A stretch of 41,268 nucleotides of DNA, from NCBI GenBank assembly GCA_024277755.1, contig JAJRUN010000048.1, positions 1 through 41,268 on the forward strand, read 5' to 3'. Position 1 is the stretch's first letter; each line of letters opens with the position of its first letter. This stretch comes from Gammaproteobacteria bacterium. GTDB taxonomy: Bacteria; Pseudomonadota; Gammaproteobacteria; Tenderiales; Tenderiaceae. The translations under genes and the position numbers were made by a program. The notes below the pieces were generated by a model. It was not told the origin of the DNA. It worked only from the letters and a program-made list of their open reading frames with translations, and did no database searches. Positions 9,530-19,300 of this stretch are shown piece after piece.

Positions 9530-10194
9530 CCGTGTTGGGCAGACAAATGCTGATTGCCGCCGCCATCCTTGGCACCTTCGCCATGCTTGGTGCCGGGCTG
9601 GTGGGCATCACCTATGAAAACACCAAGGAACGCATTGCGGCCAATGAAAAGGTTTTCCTGCTACGCACCCTGAATGAAATGGTGCCAGAGGTGGCCTATG
9701 ACAACGACATTTACAGCGACAAAATTGTGGTGCACTCCAAACAGTTGTTGGGCAGTGCTGACGGGCTCACCATTTATCGGGCCCGAAAAAATGGCCGGCC
9801 AGTGGCCGCCATCATGACAGCCCACGCCCCGGACGGTTATAACGGCACCATCAAGCTGCTGGTGGCGGTGGACCTGGCCGGACAAATTGGCGGAGTACGA
9901 GTGTTAAGCCACAAGGAAACCCCCGGTCTTGGTGATGACATAGAGATTGAGCGCTCACCCTGGATAGAACAGTTTTATGGCTATTCACTCAATGCCCCGG
10001 ACACCCAAGGCTGGAAGGTGAAAAAAGACGGCGGCATCATTGATCAATTTACAGGGGCGACTATCACCCCAAGGGCGGTAGTCAAGGCAGTGCATAGGGC
10101 GCTAATCTTCTATTTTTTAAATAGAGAAGCGTTATTTGCCCCGGCAGATGCCATCAGGGAAATCCAGCCACCCCACAAAGCAGGAGCTAGGTAA
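9526..10194 (+). CDS. rnfG: Rnf complex flavoprotein subunit G
   Basis: This 222-residue protein has one N-terminal membrane helix (about residues 7-30) and a periplasmic FMN-binding domain. The flavinylation motif FTGATITPRAV is near residues 179-189; its second threonine is the expected site of covalent FMN attachment by the flavin transferase ApbE. GLGD and the HKETPG segment match the family. No apbE gene lies in this window. It is translationally coupled to rnfD, and the rnfE start follows after one base. Confidence 0.94.
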   Translation: MTVLGRQMLIAAAILGTFAMLGAGLVGITYENTKERIAANEKVFLLRTLNEMVPEVAYDNDIYSDKIVVHSKQLLGSADGLTIYRARKNGRPVAAIMTAHAPDGYNGTIKLLVAVDLAGQIGGVRVLSHKETPGLGDDIEIERSPWIEQFYGYSLNAPDTQGWKVKKDGGIIDQFTGATITPRAVVKAVHRALIFYFLNREALFAPADAIREIQPPHKAGAR

Positions 10195-10195
10195 C

Positions 10196-10885
10196 ATGGA
10201 TAAATCCTATCATGAGATTAACCGTGAAGGTCTGTGGACCAACAATGTCGCCCTGGTTCAGGTACTCGGCCTCTGACCACTATTAGCAGTTACGGCAACC
10301 ACCATCAACGGCCTGGGTCTGGGCATTGCGACTACACTGACCCTGGTACTTTCCAGCCTGATCGTTTCGCTAATCCGCAACTTCGTCAAACCGGAAGTAC
10401 GCATTCCGATTTTCGTTATGATTATCGCCGCAGTGGTCACCGCCATTGAATTAAGCATGAACGCCTACTTCCATGAGCTGTATATGATTCTTGGTATCTT
10501 TGTGCCGCTAATCGTTACCAATTGCGCCATTCTCGGCCGCGCCGAGGCGTTCGCCTCCAAGACCACACCGGGCAAAGCGGCGCTGGATGGCTTGATGATG
10601 GGGCTTGGTTTTACTGCTGTGCTGGTGGTGCTGGGTGCCATGCGCGAAATCATCGGTCAAGGCACGTTACTGACACAGGCTCACCTTATGTTTGGTGACG
10701 TGGGCCGAATGCTCACCATCACCTTGATTGAAGATTATCGTGGCTTTCTACTTGCCATGCTGCCACCCGGCGCATTTATTGGCCTGGGCTTGTTGATAGC
10801 CTTAAAAAACATAATCGATGAAAAGAAAAAGAAGAAAGCGGCAAAAGCAGTCATCGAAAGCAAATTTGTAGCAGCAAGTTTGTAA
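10196..10885 (+). pseudogene. rnfE: Rnf complex subunit E, interrupted by TGA in place of the conserved cysteine
   Basis: From ATG 10196 (Shine-Dalgarno AGGAG 12 bases upstream) to TAA 10885 there are 229 codons, matching the 231 of E. coli RnfE. Codon 27 (10274-10276) is TGA. It falls within VLGL-stop-PLLAV, where relatives read LLGLCPLLAV; the paralogue rnfA in this operon has TGT there. The rest of the frame is intact and conserved, including the second cluster cysteine in IVTNCAILG and the [10 protein letters not shown] segment near the end. This first cysteine helps hold the intramembrane [2Fe-2S] cluster, so the stop hits a functional residue. Options are a nonsense mutation, a sequencing error, or recoding (selenocysteine or suppression). 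By eye I find no convincing SECIS-like hairpin after the TGA. If not recoded, the gene gives a 26-residue peptide. Confidence 0.85.
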
Positions 10886-10914
10886 AAAACAGACCATCAA
10901 TCCGGATTCAGATT

Positions 10915-13293
10915 GTGAAAAAAAATGCGCTGGTCAAGATAGAGCAAAGACTCAATCAGGGGCAGATTCATGAAGCCAAAAAACTGTGCCTTAAACTCTG
11001 CAAAAAGCACAAAAGAAACGCCGAAGCCTGGAGCCTGCTAGGCATCATCAACGGCCAGCTTGGCGACCTTAACGAAGCCGAACAATGCTTTCAAACCTTT
11101 GTTGAATTACAGCCACGTATTGCCGAAGGCTATTTCAACCTTGCCAAAACCCAGACCTCGCTGCAACAACAGCAAAAGGCCGAAAAGAATTATCAACAGG
11201 CCATCAAGCTCAACCCTGTTTTTGCCCAGGCCTATAACAACCTGGGAACACTACAAGCAGGCCTGAACAAACCTGTCGACGCCGAGCAGAATCTGCGCCA
11301 AGCCTTAAGCATCCAACCTGACAATTTCAATGCGTACCACAATCTTGGCATCCTGATGCAACACCAGGGGCGCCTCGATGAAGCCGAGCAGGCCTATCGA
11401 CAGGCAATTGAATTGCAACCTGGCTTTGCTGCTGCACTCGAAGACCTGGCAACAATTTTAATCCAGAAACAGCGCAATGAAGAGGCAGAAACCTGTTTGC
11501 TCCGGGCAATACAGGCAAGTCCTGTCAACCCCAATGCAATCGTCAAACTGGGCAAGATATTTTTTCTACGCCAGGAATATGTCAAAGCCGGACAATGCTA
11601 TGAAAAGGCTTTAACTCATAACCCGGATCATGTCGAAGCACATATTGATCTGGCGGCTGTTAAGGAAAAAACCGGCGAACTAAACATTGCTCTCGAACAT
11701 TACCGCAAGGCTTTGGCACTGGCCCCGGACAATATGCGGGCACATAACAACCTGGCTATCATTCTCTGCCTGATGGGGGCGCATGAAGATGCCGTGAATT
11801 CAGCAAATACCGCCTTGTCTCTGAACCCGGACTCGCCAGAGGTCTATAACAATCTCGCCAACGCCCTGAGTAAACTAGGCAGGCTTGAAGCCGCCGCAGA
11901 GGCGCTTAAACAGGCCCTTCACTACCGGCCGGACGATGCCGAGACACACTCAAATCTGGCCCGTGTTCTGTTATTGCAAGGCAAAGTCAAAGATGCATTT
12001 GCCAGTCATCGGCGCACCCTTGAGCTGCAACCCGATCTGAGTCGCGCCCATAGTTTATTGCTATACACCATGAACTACAGCCTGGAATTTTCGCGCGATG
12101 AAATATTCAAAGCACATATTGATTGGTCTGAAAAACATGAGCAAAGCATCAAGCAACCAAGAACACATAGCAATACAGCAGAGCCCGAACGTCGCCTGCG
12201 TATTGGTTACGTTTCACCTGACTTCCGCGGTCATTCAGTTGCGTTCTTTTTCGAGCCAATACTAAAAAACCACGATCATAAGGCATTCGAGGTTTTTTGT
12301 TACTCCGACACGCTCAATTCAGATCAAACAACCGAACGCATGAAAAGCTTATCGAGTCACTGGCGTCACTGCTGCGGCCTGGCGGATACCGATGCAGCAC
12401 AAATGATCATTGATGATCAGATTGACATATTGATTGACCTGGCAGGCCACACAGACAACAACCGCATGACCCTGTTTGCAAGCCAACCGGCCCCTGTACA
12501 GGTATCTTATCTTGGCTACCCCAACACCACCGGATTAGAGTCGATTCAATACCTGATAACCGATAATCACTGTGACCCAGCCCCGGAAGCGGACGCCTAT
12601 TACAGCGAAAAACTTTGTCGCCTGCCACATACATTTTTTTGTTACCAGGCACCGGAAAACTGTCCGCCTGTTTCTACAACACCGGCACTCAAAAATGCTT
12701 ATATCACCTTCGCATCTTTTAACAATCTGGCCAAGATAGGCGAAGAAGTGGTAAAACTCTGGTCTGACGTACTCAAGGCCGTCCCTGATTCAAAGCTGCT
12801 CGTCCAATGCCTGTCACTCAACGACCCAGCCACACGAACACATTTTGAGCAGCTATTTTCAGCCCATGAGATCGACACTGATCGCATCGAATTTAGCGCC
12901 GCGAAAGACTTGAATACCTATCTATCCGGCCATGCGGATGTGGACATTATTCTCGATACGTTCCCCTGGAATGGGCATACTGTCAGTTGTCACGCATTGT
13001 GGATGGGGGTTCCGGTGATTACCCTGGCAGGCAACAGACATTCATCCCGAATGGGGGTAAGTATTTTAAGCAACCTTGATCTGAATAACTGCATTGCCTA
13101 TTCAGAAACAGAGTTTATCGCAGCGGCAACCACCCTTAGCCAGGACATCCAACAGCTGCAAAGTTTACGACAGGAATTACGTCCACGAATGCAGGCATCA
13201 AAACTATGCAACGGCGGGGATGTTACACAACAACTGGAACAACAATACCGCCGCATGTGGCGGCAGTGGTGCGACGACAACCCGCACAGCTAA
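10915..13293 (+). CDS. TPR-repeat protein with GT41 (OGT/SPINDLY-like) glycosyltransferase domain
   Basis: The 792-residue protein has roughly eleven tetratricopeptide repeats over residues 1-400 (for example the repeated YNNLG and AEQxxRQAL patterns). A C-terminal glycosyltransferase family 41 domain follows from about residue 420. Catalytic-domain landmarks are RIGYVSPDFRGHSVAFF, LAGHTDNNR, LGYPNTTG and LDTFPWNGHTVSC. In this family the TPR superhelix presents target proteins for O-linked sugar transfer (GlcNAc, fucose or others) in the cytoplasm; donor and target are unknown here. The start is GTG 10915, with no close ATG alternative. It lies 29 bp after rnfE on the same strand and may be cotranscribed, separating rnf from nth, which are adjacent in E. 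coli. Confidence 0.88.
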   Translation: MKKNALVKIEQRLNQGQIHEAKKLCLKLCKKHKRNAEAWSLLGIINGQLGDLNEAEQCFQTFVELQPRIAEGYFNLAKTQTSLQQQQKAEKNYQQAIKLNPVFAQAYNNLGTLQAGLNKPVDAEQNLRQALSIQPDNFNAYHNLGILMQHQGRLDEAEQAYRQAIELQPGFAAALEDLATILIQKQRNEEAETCLLRAIQASPVNPNAIVKLGKIFFLRQEYVKAGQCYEKALTHNPDHVEAHIDLAAVKEKTGELNIALEHYRKALALAPDNMRAHNNLAIILCLMGAHEDAVNSANTALSLNPDSPEVYNNLANALSKLGRLEAAAEALKQALHYRPDDAETHSNLARVLLLQGKVKDAFASHRRTLELQPDLSRAHSLLLYTMNYSLEFSRDEIFKAHIDWSEKHEQSIKQPRTHSNTAEPERRLRIGYVSPDFRGHSVAFFFEPILKNHDHKAFEVFCYSDTLNSDQTTERMKSLSSHWRHCCGLADTDAAQMIIDDQIDILIDLAGHTDNNRMTLFASQPAPVQVSYLGYPNTTGLESIQYLITDNHCDPAPEADAYYSEKLCRLPHTFFCYQAPENCPPVSTTPALKNAYITFASFNNLAKIGEEVVKLWSDVLKAVPDSKLLVQCLSLNDPATRTHFEQLFSAHEIDTDRIEFSAAKDLNTYLSGHADVDIILDTFPWNGHTVSCHALWMGVPVITLAGNRHSSRMGVSILSNLDLNNCIAYSETEFIAAATTLSQDIQQLQSLRQELRPRMQASKLCNGGDVTQQLEQQYRRMWRQWCDDNPHS

Positions 13294-13299
13294 GCCTGT

Positions 13300-13953
13300 T
13301 TATTTGACATATTTTTGGATACGCAGCGCCGTTCTACGCGGAATATCACTGGAAACCTGAAAGTACACAGGCTCATTTTTCATAGAGAACTCCACCCGGG
13401 ATGAATAGGAGCGGCTTTCGCCTGGGGCCAGTTCCTCCCCCTTCGAAACCTTGTCTAAACCAATCTGAATGCCATATTTGTCAAATACCAGCACCCTGAA
13501 CTTAGGCACCAAAACCTCCTTGGTCAGGTTTTCCACCACCAGCTTATATTCATACACCTTGGTGCCATTTTGTCTGACCACCGAAAAAACAATGTTCTTG
13601 ATAATATCTTTATTGACCGCAAGAACCTGATCTGGCTGCAACTTCATCACGCTGGGGATGCGCCCTTCTATATAATTTTCCAGTTCAATTTTTGACTGCC
13701 CCAGTTGCAACTTCAGGCTATCGACCAGTTGTTCTTTAACAAATAACTGCTGTTGTGTATCACTGACCCGTTTGGAAAGTTTTTCGATTCGCGAACTACT
13801 GTAAGCACTGCTAATAATCAAAATGATAATCGTCACCAGCAAAGCAAAGGTCAAACCCCAGATCTTCATGCGACTGTGATGAGAACGGCGAGACCGCCTG
13901 GAACGGTGAGATTTACGGTCTGAGTCTTGGGCAGCGCTGTTATTGGATTCCAT
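13300..13953 (-). CDS. Hypothetical single-pass membrane protein
   Basis: I do not recognise this 217-residue protein. It has an unusual N-terminus rich in Arg, Ser and His (about residues 13-28), one transmembrane helix (about residues 29-50, MKIWGLTFALLVTIIILII), a short coiled coil (about 52-95), and a beta-rich C-terminal domain. That domain (about 110-217) contains LAPGESRSYSS, reminiscent of the extracytoplasmic beta-sandwich domains of DUF3426 or FxLYD type. Topology is likely N-in, with the C-terminal domain in the periplasm. It converges with the glycosyltransferase gene (6 bp apart) and diverges from nth. Function is unknown. Confidence 0.75.
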   Translation of the reverse strand: MESNNSAAQDSDRKSHRSRRSRRSHHSRMKIWGLTFALLVTIIILIISSAYSSSRIEKLSKRVSDTQQQLFVKEQLVDSLKLQLGQSKIELENYIEGRIPSVMKLQPDQVLAVNKDIIKNIVFSVVRQNGTKVYEYKLVVENLTKEVLVPKFRVLVFDKYGIQIGLDKVSKGEELAPGESRSYSSRVEFSMKNEPVYFQVSSDIPRRTALRIQKYVK

Positions 13954-14131
13954 GCTTACGTCACAACCTAAATGGGTTTGAAAATTGAAGGTATGAACCG
14001 GTTTAATGACATAGCGGCAACACCATCAAACAACATTATAAATTACCCCGTAACAAAGGGTAAGCCTATACTTGCCCTGCTACCCGGCAACTGGCACCAT
14101 TAGCGCTCGAATTCACAGCAACACCATCACC

Positions 14132-14767
14132 ATGAATAAACAGAAACGCATCGAGATTTTCACCCGTCTGCGAGCTGAAACCCCCAACCCCACCACTGAA
14201 CTGAATTACAGTTCGGCATTTGAGCTGTTGGTTGCGGTAACACTGTCAGCCCAGGCCACGGATAAAGGTGTCAACAAAGCCACCGACAAGCTGTTTCCGG
14301 TCGCCAGCACACCAGAGACCATCTACGCCTTGGGGGAAGAAGGGCTAAAGCAATACATCAAGACCATCGGTCTGTTTAACAGTAAGGCAGCCCACATCAT
14401 CAGGGCCTGCAAGATACTCATCGACAAACACAACAGCGAAGTACCACAAAACCGCGAAGCGCTGGAGGCCTTGCCCGGTGTCGGCCGCAAAACCGCCAAT
14501 GTCATCCTCAACACCGCCTTTGGCCAGCCAACTATCGCTGTTGACACCCACATCTTTCGCGTCGCCAACCGCACCAGGATTGCACCCGGAAAAAACGTCA
14601 TCGAAGTGGAAAAAAAGCTGGAAAAATTTATCCCTGAAGAATTCAAACTCGACGCCCACCACTGGCTAATCCTGCACGGCCGCTACGTCTGCATTGCACG
14701 CAAGCCCAAGTGTGAGGCGTGTATAATCGAAGACCTGTGTGAATATAAAGACAAGGTATACACTTGA
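14132..14767 (+). CDS. nth: Endonuclease III, base-excision repair DNA glycosylase/AP lyase
   Basis: The protein has 211 residues from ATG 14132 (MNKQKRIEIF), exactly the length of E. coli Nth; an in-frame extension upstream is not part of the family. The helix-hairpin-helix LPGVGRKTANVIL contains the catalytic lysine, and the catalytic aspartate is in AVDTHIFRVANR. The C-terminal [4Fe-4S] loop CIARKPKCEACIIEDLC has the CX6CX2CX5C spacing. It removes oxidised pyrimidines and cuts the abasic site. Nth follows rnfE in E. coli; here the order is kept but two genes intervene. Its stop overlaps the next start (TGATG). Confidence 0.97.
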   Translation: MNKQKRIEIFTRLRAETPNPTTELNYSSAFELLVAVTLSAQATDKGVNKATDKLFPVASTPETIYALGEEGLKQYIKTIGLFNSKAAHIIRACKILIDKHNSEVPQNREALEALPGVGRKTANVILNTAFGQPTIAVDTHIFRVANRTRIAPGKNVIEVEKKLEKFIPEEFKLDAHHWLILHGRYVCIARKPKCEACIIEDLCEYKDKVYT

Positions 14768-15192
14768 TGTTTGGCAACGATAGAAACAAGCTGCGCCAGT
14801 ATTACATTGACGTCTGGGACAAAGCGCAAAACAGCCAGCCACTCGAACCGCTGGAAAAGATCATTGCCGCCGTCATCAGCCAGCACCCTGAATATCATGC
14901 AGTGCTCAGCGACAAAGACACCGCTATGGGCAAAGAATACCTGCCCGAATCAGGCGAAAGCAATCCATTCATGCACATGGGTATGCACATTGCTATTCAT
15001 GAACAGCTCAGCACCAATCGCCCCGAAGGGATACTTGATATTTATCAAAAGATTTCCACACGTTGCGGCGACAGCCATGAAGCCGAACACAAAATGACTG
15101 AGTGTCTGGCCGAAATGATGTGGCAGGCACAACGCAACGGTACTGCACCGGACGAAACTGCCTACCTCAGATTGTTAAAAAAAATCAGCTAA
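14767..15192 (+). CDS. DUF1841 family protein
   Basis: This 141-residue soluble protein matches the DUF1841 family as I know it: an N-terminal [13 protein letters not shown], then a central segment rich in His and Met ([16 protein letters not shown]). The family is mostly found in beta- and gammaproteobacteria, often next to nth, and has no established function. The start ATG 14767 overlaps the nth stop, implying translational coupling. The clustered histidines might bind a metal, but this is only a guess. Its end overlaps the convergent hisC end by four bases. Confidence 0.85.
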   Translation: MFGNDRNKLRQYYIDVWDKAQNSQPLEPLEKIIAAVISQHPEYHAVLSDKDTAMGKEYLPESGESNPFMHMGMHIAIHEQLSTNRPEGILDIYQKISTRCGDSHEAEHKMTECLAEMMWQAQRNGTAPDETAYLRLLKKIS

Positions 15193-16247
15193 ACAAAAAT
15201 GTCTTTCAGAGCCGTAATCAGCGCCTCACACTCCTGCCTTGTGCCCACGCTAATGCGCAAATGCTGATTAATACGGGCACTGGAAAAATAGCGCACCAAA
15301 AGCTTCCTGTCACGCAACTCGGCAAACAGTAACGACGCATCATGTTGAGGATGGCTGACAAAGACAAAATTGGCTGCTGACGGCAACACCTCAAAACCTA
15401 ACTGCCTCATCGCCGTATCAAGCCAATCACGCGAAGCAATAATCTTTTGTCGCGACTGTTCAAAATATGTCTTGTCTTGCAAGGCCGCCACTGCTGCTGT
15501 CACTGCCAACATATCCAGAGGATAAGAATTAAATGAGTTTTTGACCCGTTCCAGCCCTTCAATCAGTTCTGGTGAGCCGATAGCAAAACCAACCCGTAAA
15601 CCGGCCAAACTGCGTGATTTGGAAAATGTCTGCACCACCAGCAGGTTGGGAAATTGATCCACCAGGGCAATTGCCGTCTCACCACCGAAATCGATATAGG
15701 CCTCGTCAACAATCAGCACTGATTCGGTATTCTGTTGCAATAGTTTGCGTAACTGTTCCAGACCTATGACACGCCCGGTAGGGGCATTAGGATTTGGAAA
15801 GATAATGCCGCCATTATCCTGATCATAATCATCCAGCACGATCTCAAACGCATCGTTCAAGGCCGGTTGCTGGTATTCTATGTCAAACAGTTTGCAATAC
15901 ACCGGGTAAAAACTGTAACTGATATCGGGAAACAATATAGGTTTGGTTTGTTTAAAAAAGGCCATAAAGGCCAGCGCCAGCACCTCATCCGAGCCATTTC
16001 CGACAAAAACCTGGTTTTTGGCAACCCCATAATAATCAGCCAAAGCCTGCTTCAGCACATCACTGTTGGGATCAGGATAAATGCGCAGCAATTCTTTATC
16101 AAAACCAGTAATCGCTGCCATCACCGCCGGCGCGGGGGGATAAGGATTTTCATTGGTATTGAGTTTAATCAGACCCTGCAGCTTGGGCTGCTCGCCCGGC
16201 ACATAAGGCACCAAATCCTTTGCCAATTCGCTCCAAAACTTGCTCAC
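15189..16247 (-). CDS. hisC: Histidinol-phosphate aminotransferase
   Basis: This is a class I/II PLP-dependent aminotransferase. The Schiff-base lysine is in [18 protein letters not shown] (about residue 210). PNPNAPTG and the phosphate-side NTNENPYPP segment are typical of HisC. It converts histidinol phosphate and 2-oxoglutarate from or to imidazole acetol phosphate and glutamate in histidine synthesis. I start at GTG 16247 (VSKFWSEL), because GAGGTGG lies six bases upstream and this gives 352 residues, the family size. An open frame continues 23 codons further. It is separate from any his operon here. Some HisC-like enzymes act on aromatic amino acids instead. Confidence 0.92.
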   Translation of the reverse strand: MSKFWSELAKDLVPYVPGEQPKLQGLIKLNTNENPYPPAPAVMAAITGFDKELLRIYPDPNSDVLKQALADYYGVAKNQVFVGNGSDEVLALAFMAFFKQTKPILFPDISYSFYPVYCKLFDIEYQQPALNDAFEIVLDDYDQDNGGIIFPNPNAPTGRVIGLEQLRKLLQQNTESVLIVDEAYIDFGGETAIALVDQFPNLLVVQTFSKSRSLAGLRVGFAIGSPELIEGLERVKNSFNSYPLDMLAVTAAVAALQDKTYFEQSRQKIIASRDWLDTAMRQLGFEVLPSAANFVFVSHPQHDASLLFAELRDRKLLVRYFSSARINQHLRISVGTRQECEALITALKDIFV

Positions 16248-16358
16248 CGATGACCACCTCAAAACACTTTTCAAATGCGGCTCAATAATACACCGCAGAC
16301 CCTTATTTTTATACAACGCGTATGAGCTTGTGTTTCAAAATCAGCCCCAGAGCAGAGC

Positions 16359-19300
16359 CTAATTGTTAGTCATGCTGACTTTCCATTCTTTAAGCCAGCC
16401 TTCCAACTGCTCGCCTGGCATAGGCCGGGAAATATGAAAACCCTGCAAAACATGACAGCCCAGCTTTTTCAGCAGCTGCCAGTCCGCCAGTGACTCAACC
16501 CCTTCGGCGACGAGTGTCATTCCCAGTTTTTGCCCCAGCAGGATGCTGGACTCGAGAATCGCCCGCGAAGAAATGTCTATACCGGCATTCATGACAAAGC
16601 CTTTATCAATCTTCAACTCGGTAAAAGGTATGCCCTGCAACTGTCTAAAGGTTGAATAACCTGTGCCAAAATCATCAATCGACAGGTTCACCCCTTTCAG
16701 CCTCAAGCGCACCAAAGCATCAAGACTTGTAGCAAGATCCCCCATCAAACCACTTTCGGTCAATTCAAGAATGACATTCTGTGGTTCAAGCTGGTGAATC
16801 GCCAGGGACTTCATAATGCATTCAGGAAAATCAATTCGACGGCCGATGGTGCCAACCGCAATATTGATTGAAACTGTAATATCGATTCCCTGACTACGCC
16901 AACGACTCAATTGCGCAAACGACGTATCGACAACAAGATCCGTCAATGCATCGATCAGGCCGTTTTCTTCGGCCAGAGGAATAAAGTCATCCGGCATAAC
17001 AAAACCCTTCTCAGGATGCTGCCAACGCACCAGCGACTCCACCCCCAGTAATTGTTTGCTATAGGTATCAATCTTGGGCTGGTAATAAACAACAAACTGG
17101 TCTTCTGCTATTGCCTTTTCCAGCTCCTGTAAACTGACCTTACTCGGCAGTGGTTTTGCAACAGGAACCTGCTTGCGGTTGATTTTGGCCAAAACACCTG
17201 CCAGCTCCAATTGCCCCACCGGTTTTTGCAAGGCTGCTACAAAATAAAAGCTATGGGCATTGGCAAGTTGTCTGGCCGAATTCAAAATGCGGCTGTCCTC
17301 ACCGCTCAACAAAATAATTGCGCCTCGATAATCACAGCTAACAAGGTGACGCAAATACTCAACACCATCCATCTCTGGCATTTTGAGGTCACAGATAACA
17401 ACATCAATGTCATTATTGTTTTTCTTCATCAGAGCCAACCCTTCCCTGCCGGAAGAAGCCGAGTAGACATTAGCAATACCTAAACCCCGTAGCGCAGCCA
17501 GCATCATTCCTTGCACAACAAGGTCATCATCAACCACAAGTACCGAACCTATATTGGTTTCGATTGCCTTCTTGATTGCCGCCTTGGTCTGGTTTTCTTC
17601 CATCTCCCTCAGGATCTGTTTCAGCCTTTCTTCCAGCACCTCAACCTGACGCTCAAGTTTTTCAATCAGCGGTACGGTTGCAGTCAAATCATTTTCTTTC
17701 GCTAACAACTCTATCTGCCCACAGATATTTGCTGCCACATCGGCCCCAATCGCCGATGTGGACGACTTAAAGCGATGCGCCCAAAAATCCAGCTTGGCGG
17801 CATCTTTACTATCAAAAGCAGAATGAATTTCAACCAAGGCCTCTGGCTGTGCCTGCAGAAAGCTCCTGATCACATCCTGTTTTTCAACATCATTCGAAAC
17901 CATTTCACTAAGTCTGGATATGTCCAACTCAGCGGCCAGCGATGCTGCCTGCTGCACAGACGTTGGCTCAATCTCAGCCGTTTCACCGTCCAGCCAGCGC
18001 CGGATTGTTTTTTTCAATACATTGATATCCACAGGCTTGGAAATATAGCCATCCATTCCCGCCTCAAAACAACGCTGCTGTTCGCCATCGAGTACATTTG
18101 CTGTTATAGCAACGATGGGGGTATGTCTGCCTGTGCCTTGCTCCGCCTCGCGCACATAGCGCGCCAATTCATAACCACTCATACCCGGCATATGAATATC
18201 AGTCAGAATCAGATCATATGCAGAGGTTTTAAGATTCGCTAAAACCGCTTCAGGACCGTTCACTATTTCAGCTTCATAACCCAAGGCACGAAGCTGACAA
18301 TTAAACACGGTGCGATTGGTCGGATTATCTTCAATCAACACAATCCGGGGCATCGATTTATCTTTCGCCGGCGCAGCCAGCTGCTGCATTTCAGTACCGG
18401 CATGAGCGATTTCCGAGTCATTTGCTGTCGATTCGATAACTTTTAAATCAACCCAAAAAGTGCTGCCCTTGTCCGGCTCACTTTCGACACCGATATTGCC
18501 GTGCATCAATTCAACAAACTGCCTGCTGATACTCAGGCCAATCCCCGAACCTTCAACATCCTTATGCTTATCCACCAAGCGACTAAACGGTTTAAAAACA
18601 TAATTCAGATCCTTGGCGGCAATCCCCAGGCCGGTATCAGATACATTTATTATCAATCTATCGTTCGCCCGCCTTTCACAAGACAGGGTGACCGAGCCAT
18701 GATCACGGTTGTATTTGATAGCATTGGATAGCAGGTTCAACAACACCTGTTTCAGACGAGTGCGGTCTGCCAGCACGCTTATATTCCGGCACTGACCAAG
18801 CTTCATGCCCAGCATCACATCCTTCTCTTCAGCCAGGGGCTGGATCAGTTTGCAGCAGCCCTCTATGACATCAACAATAGAGACCGCTTCGAGAGAAACT
18901 GTAAACTGACCAGATTCAATCTTGGCCAGATTAAGAATGTCGTCGATCAAAGTCCGCAGATGCTTGCCTGCACGATAGATTTCATCGGCCGCTTCTTTAT
19001 GCTGCTCGCTCGCAGTGCGGTCATAACTAAACAACTGGGCAAAACCCATTATCGCATTCAAAGGTGTGCGCAGCTCGTGGCTCATACTGGAGAGAAAATC
19101 GGTCTTGGCACTGCTGGCACTCTCAGCTTCTTCCTTGGCCGCAACCAGATCCAGTTCAACATTTTTCAACTCAGTGACATCATGAACCACGCCCAGCATC
19201 CTTAATGCTTTACCTTGTTCATCGCGAACCACATCCCCCCGTTCCAACATCCACCGCACAGTTCCATCCGGCCAAACACTGCGATGTTCAATATTGTATT

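Noticed and set aside
10274..10330. SECIS hairpin for selenocysteine in rnfE
   Set aside because: Only very short pairings such as GTT/AAC around ACGGC could be drawn; no stem with the expected apical loop was convincing by eye, so it is not listed as a feature.
10418..10885. A separate 155-codon gene starting inside rnfE
   Set aside because: It is the C-terminal part of rnfE in the same frame after the TGA; family conservation starts at 10196 and no ribosome-binding site precedes 10418.
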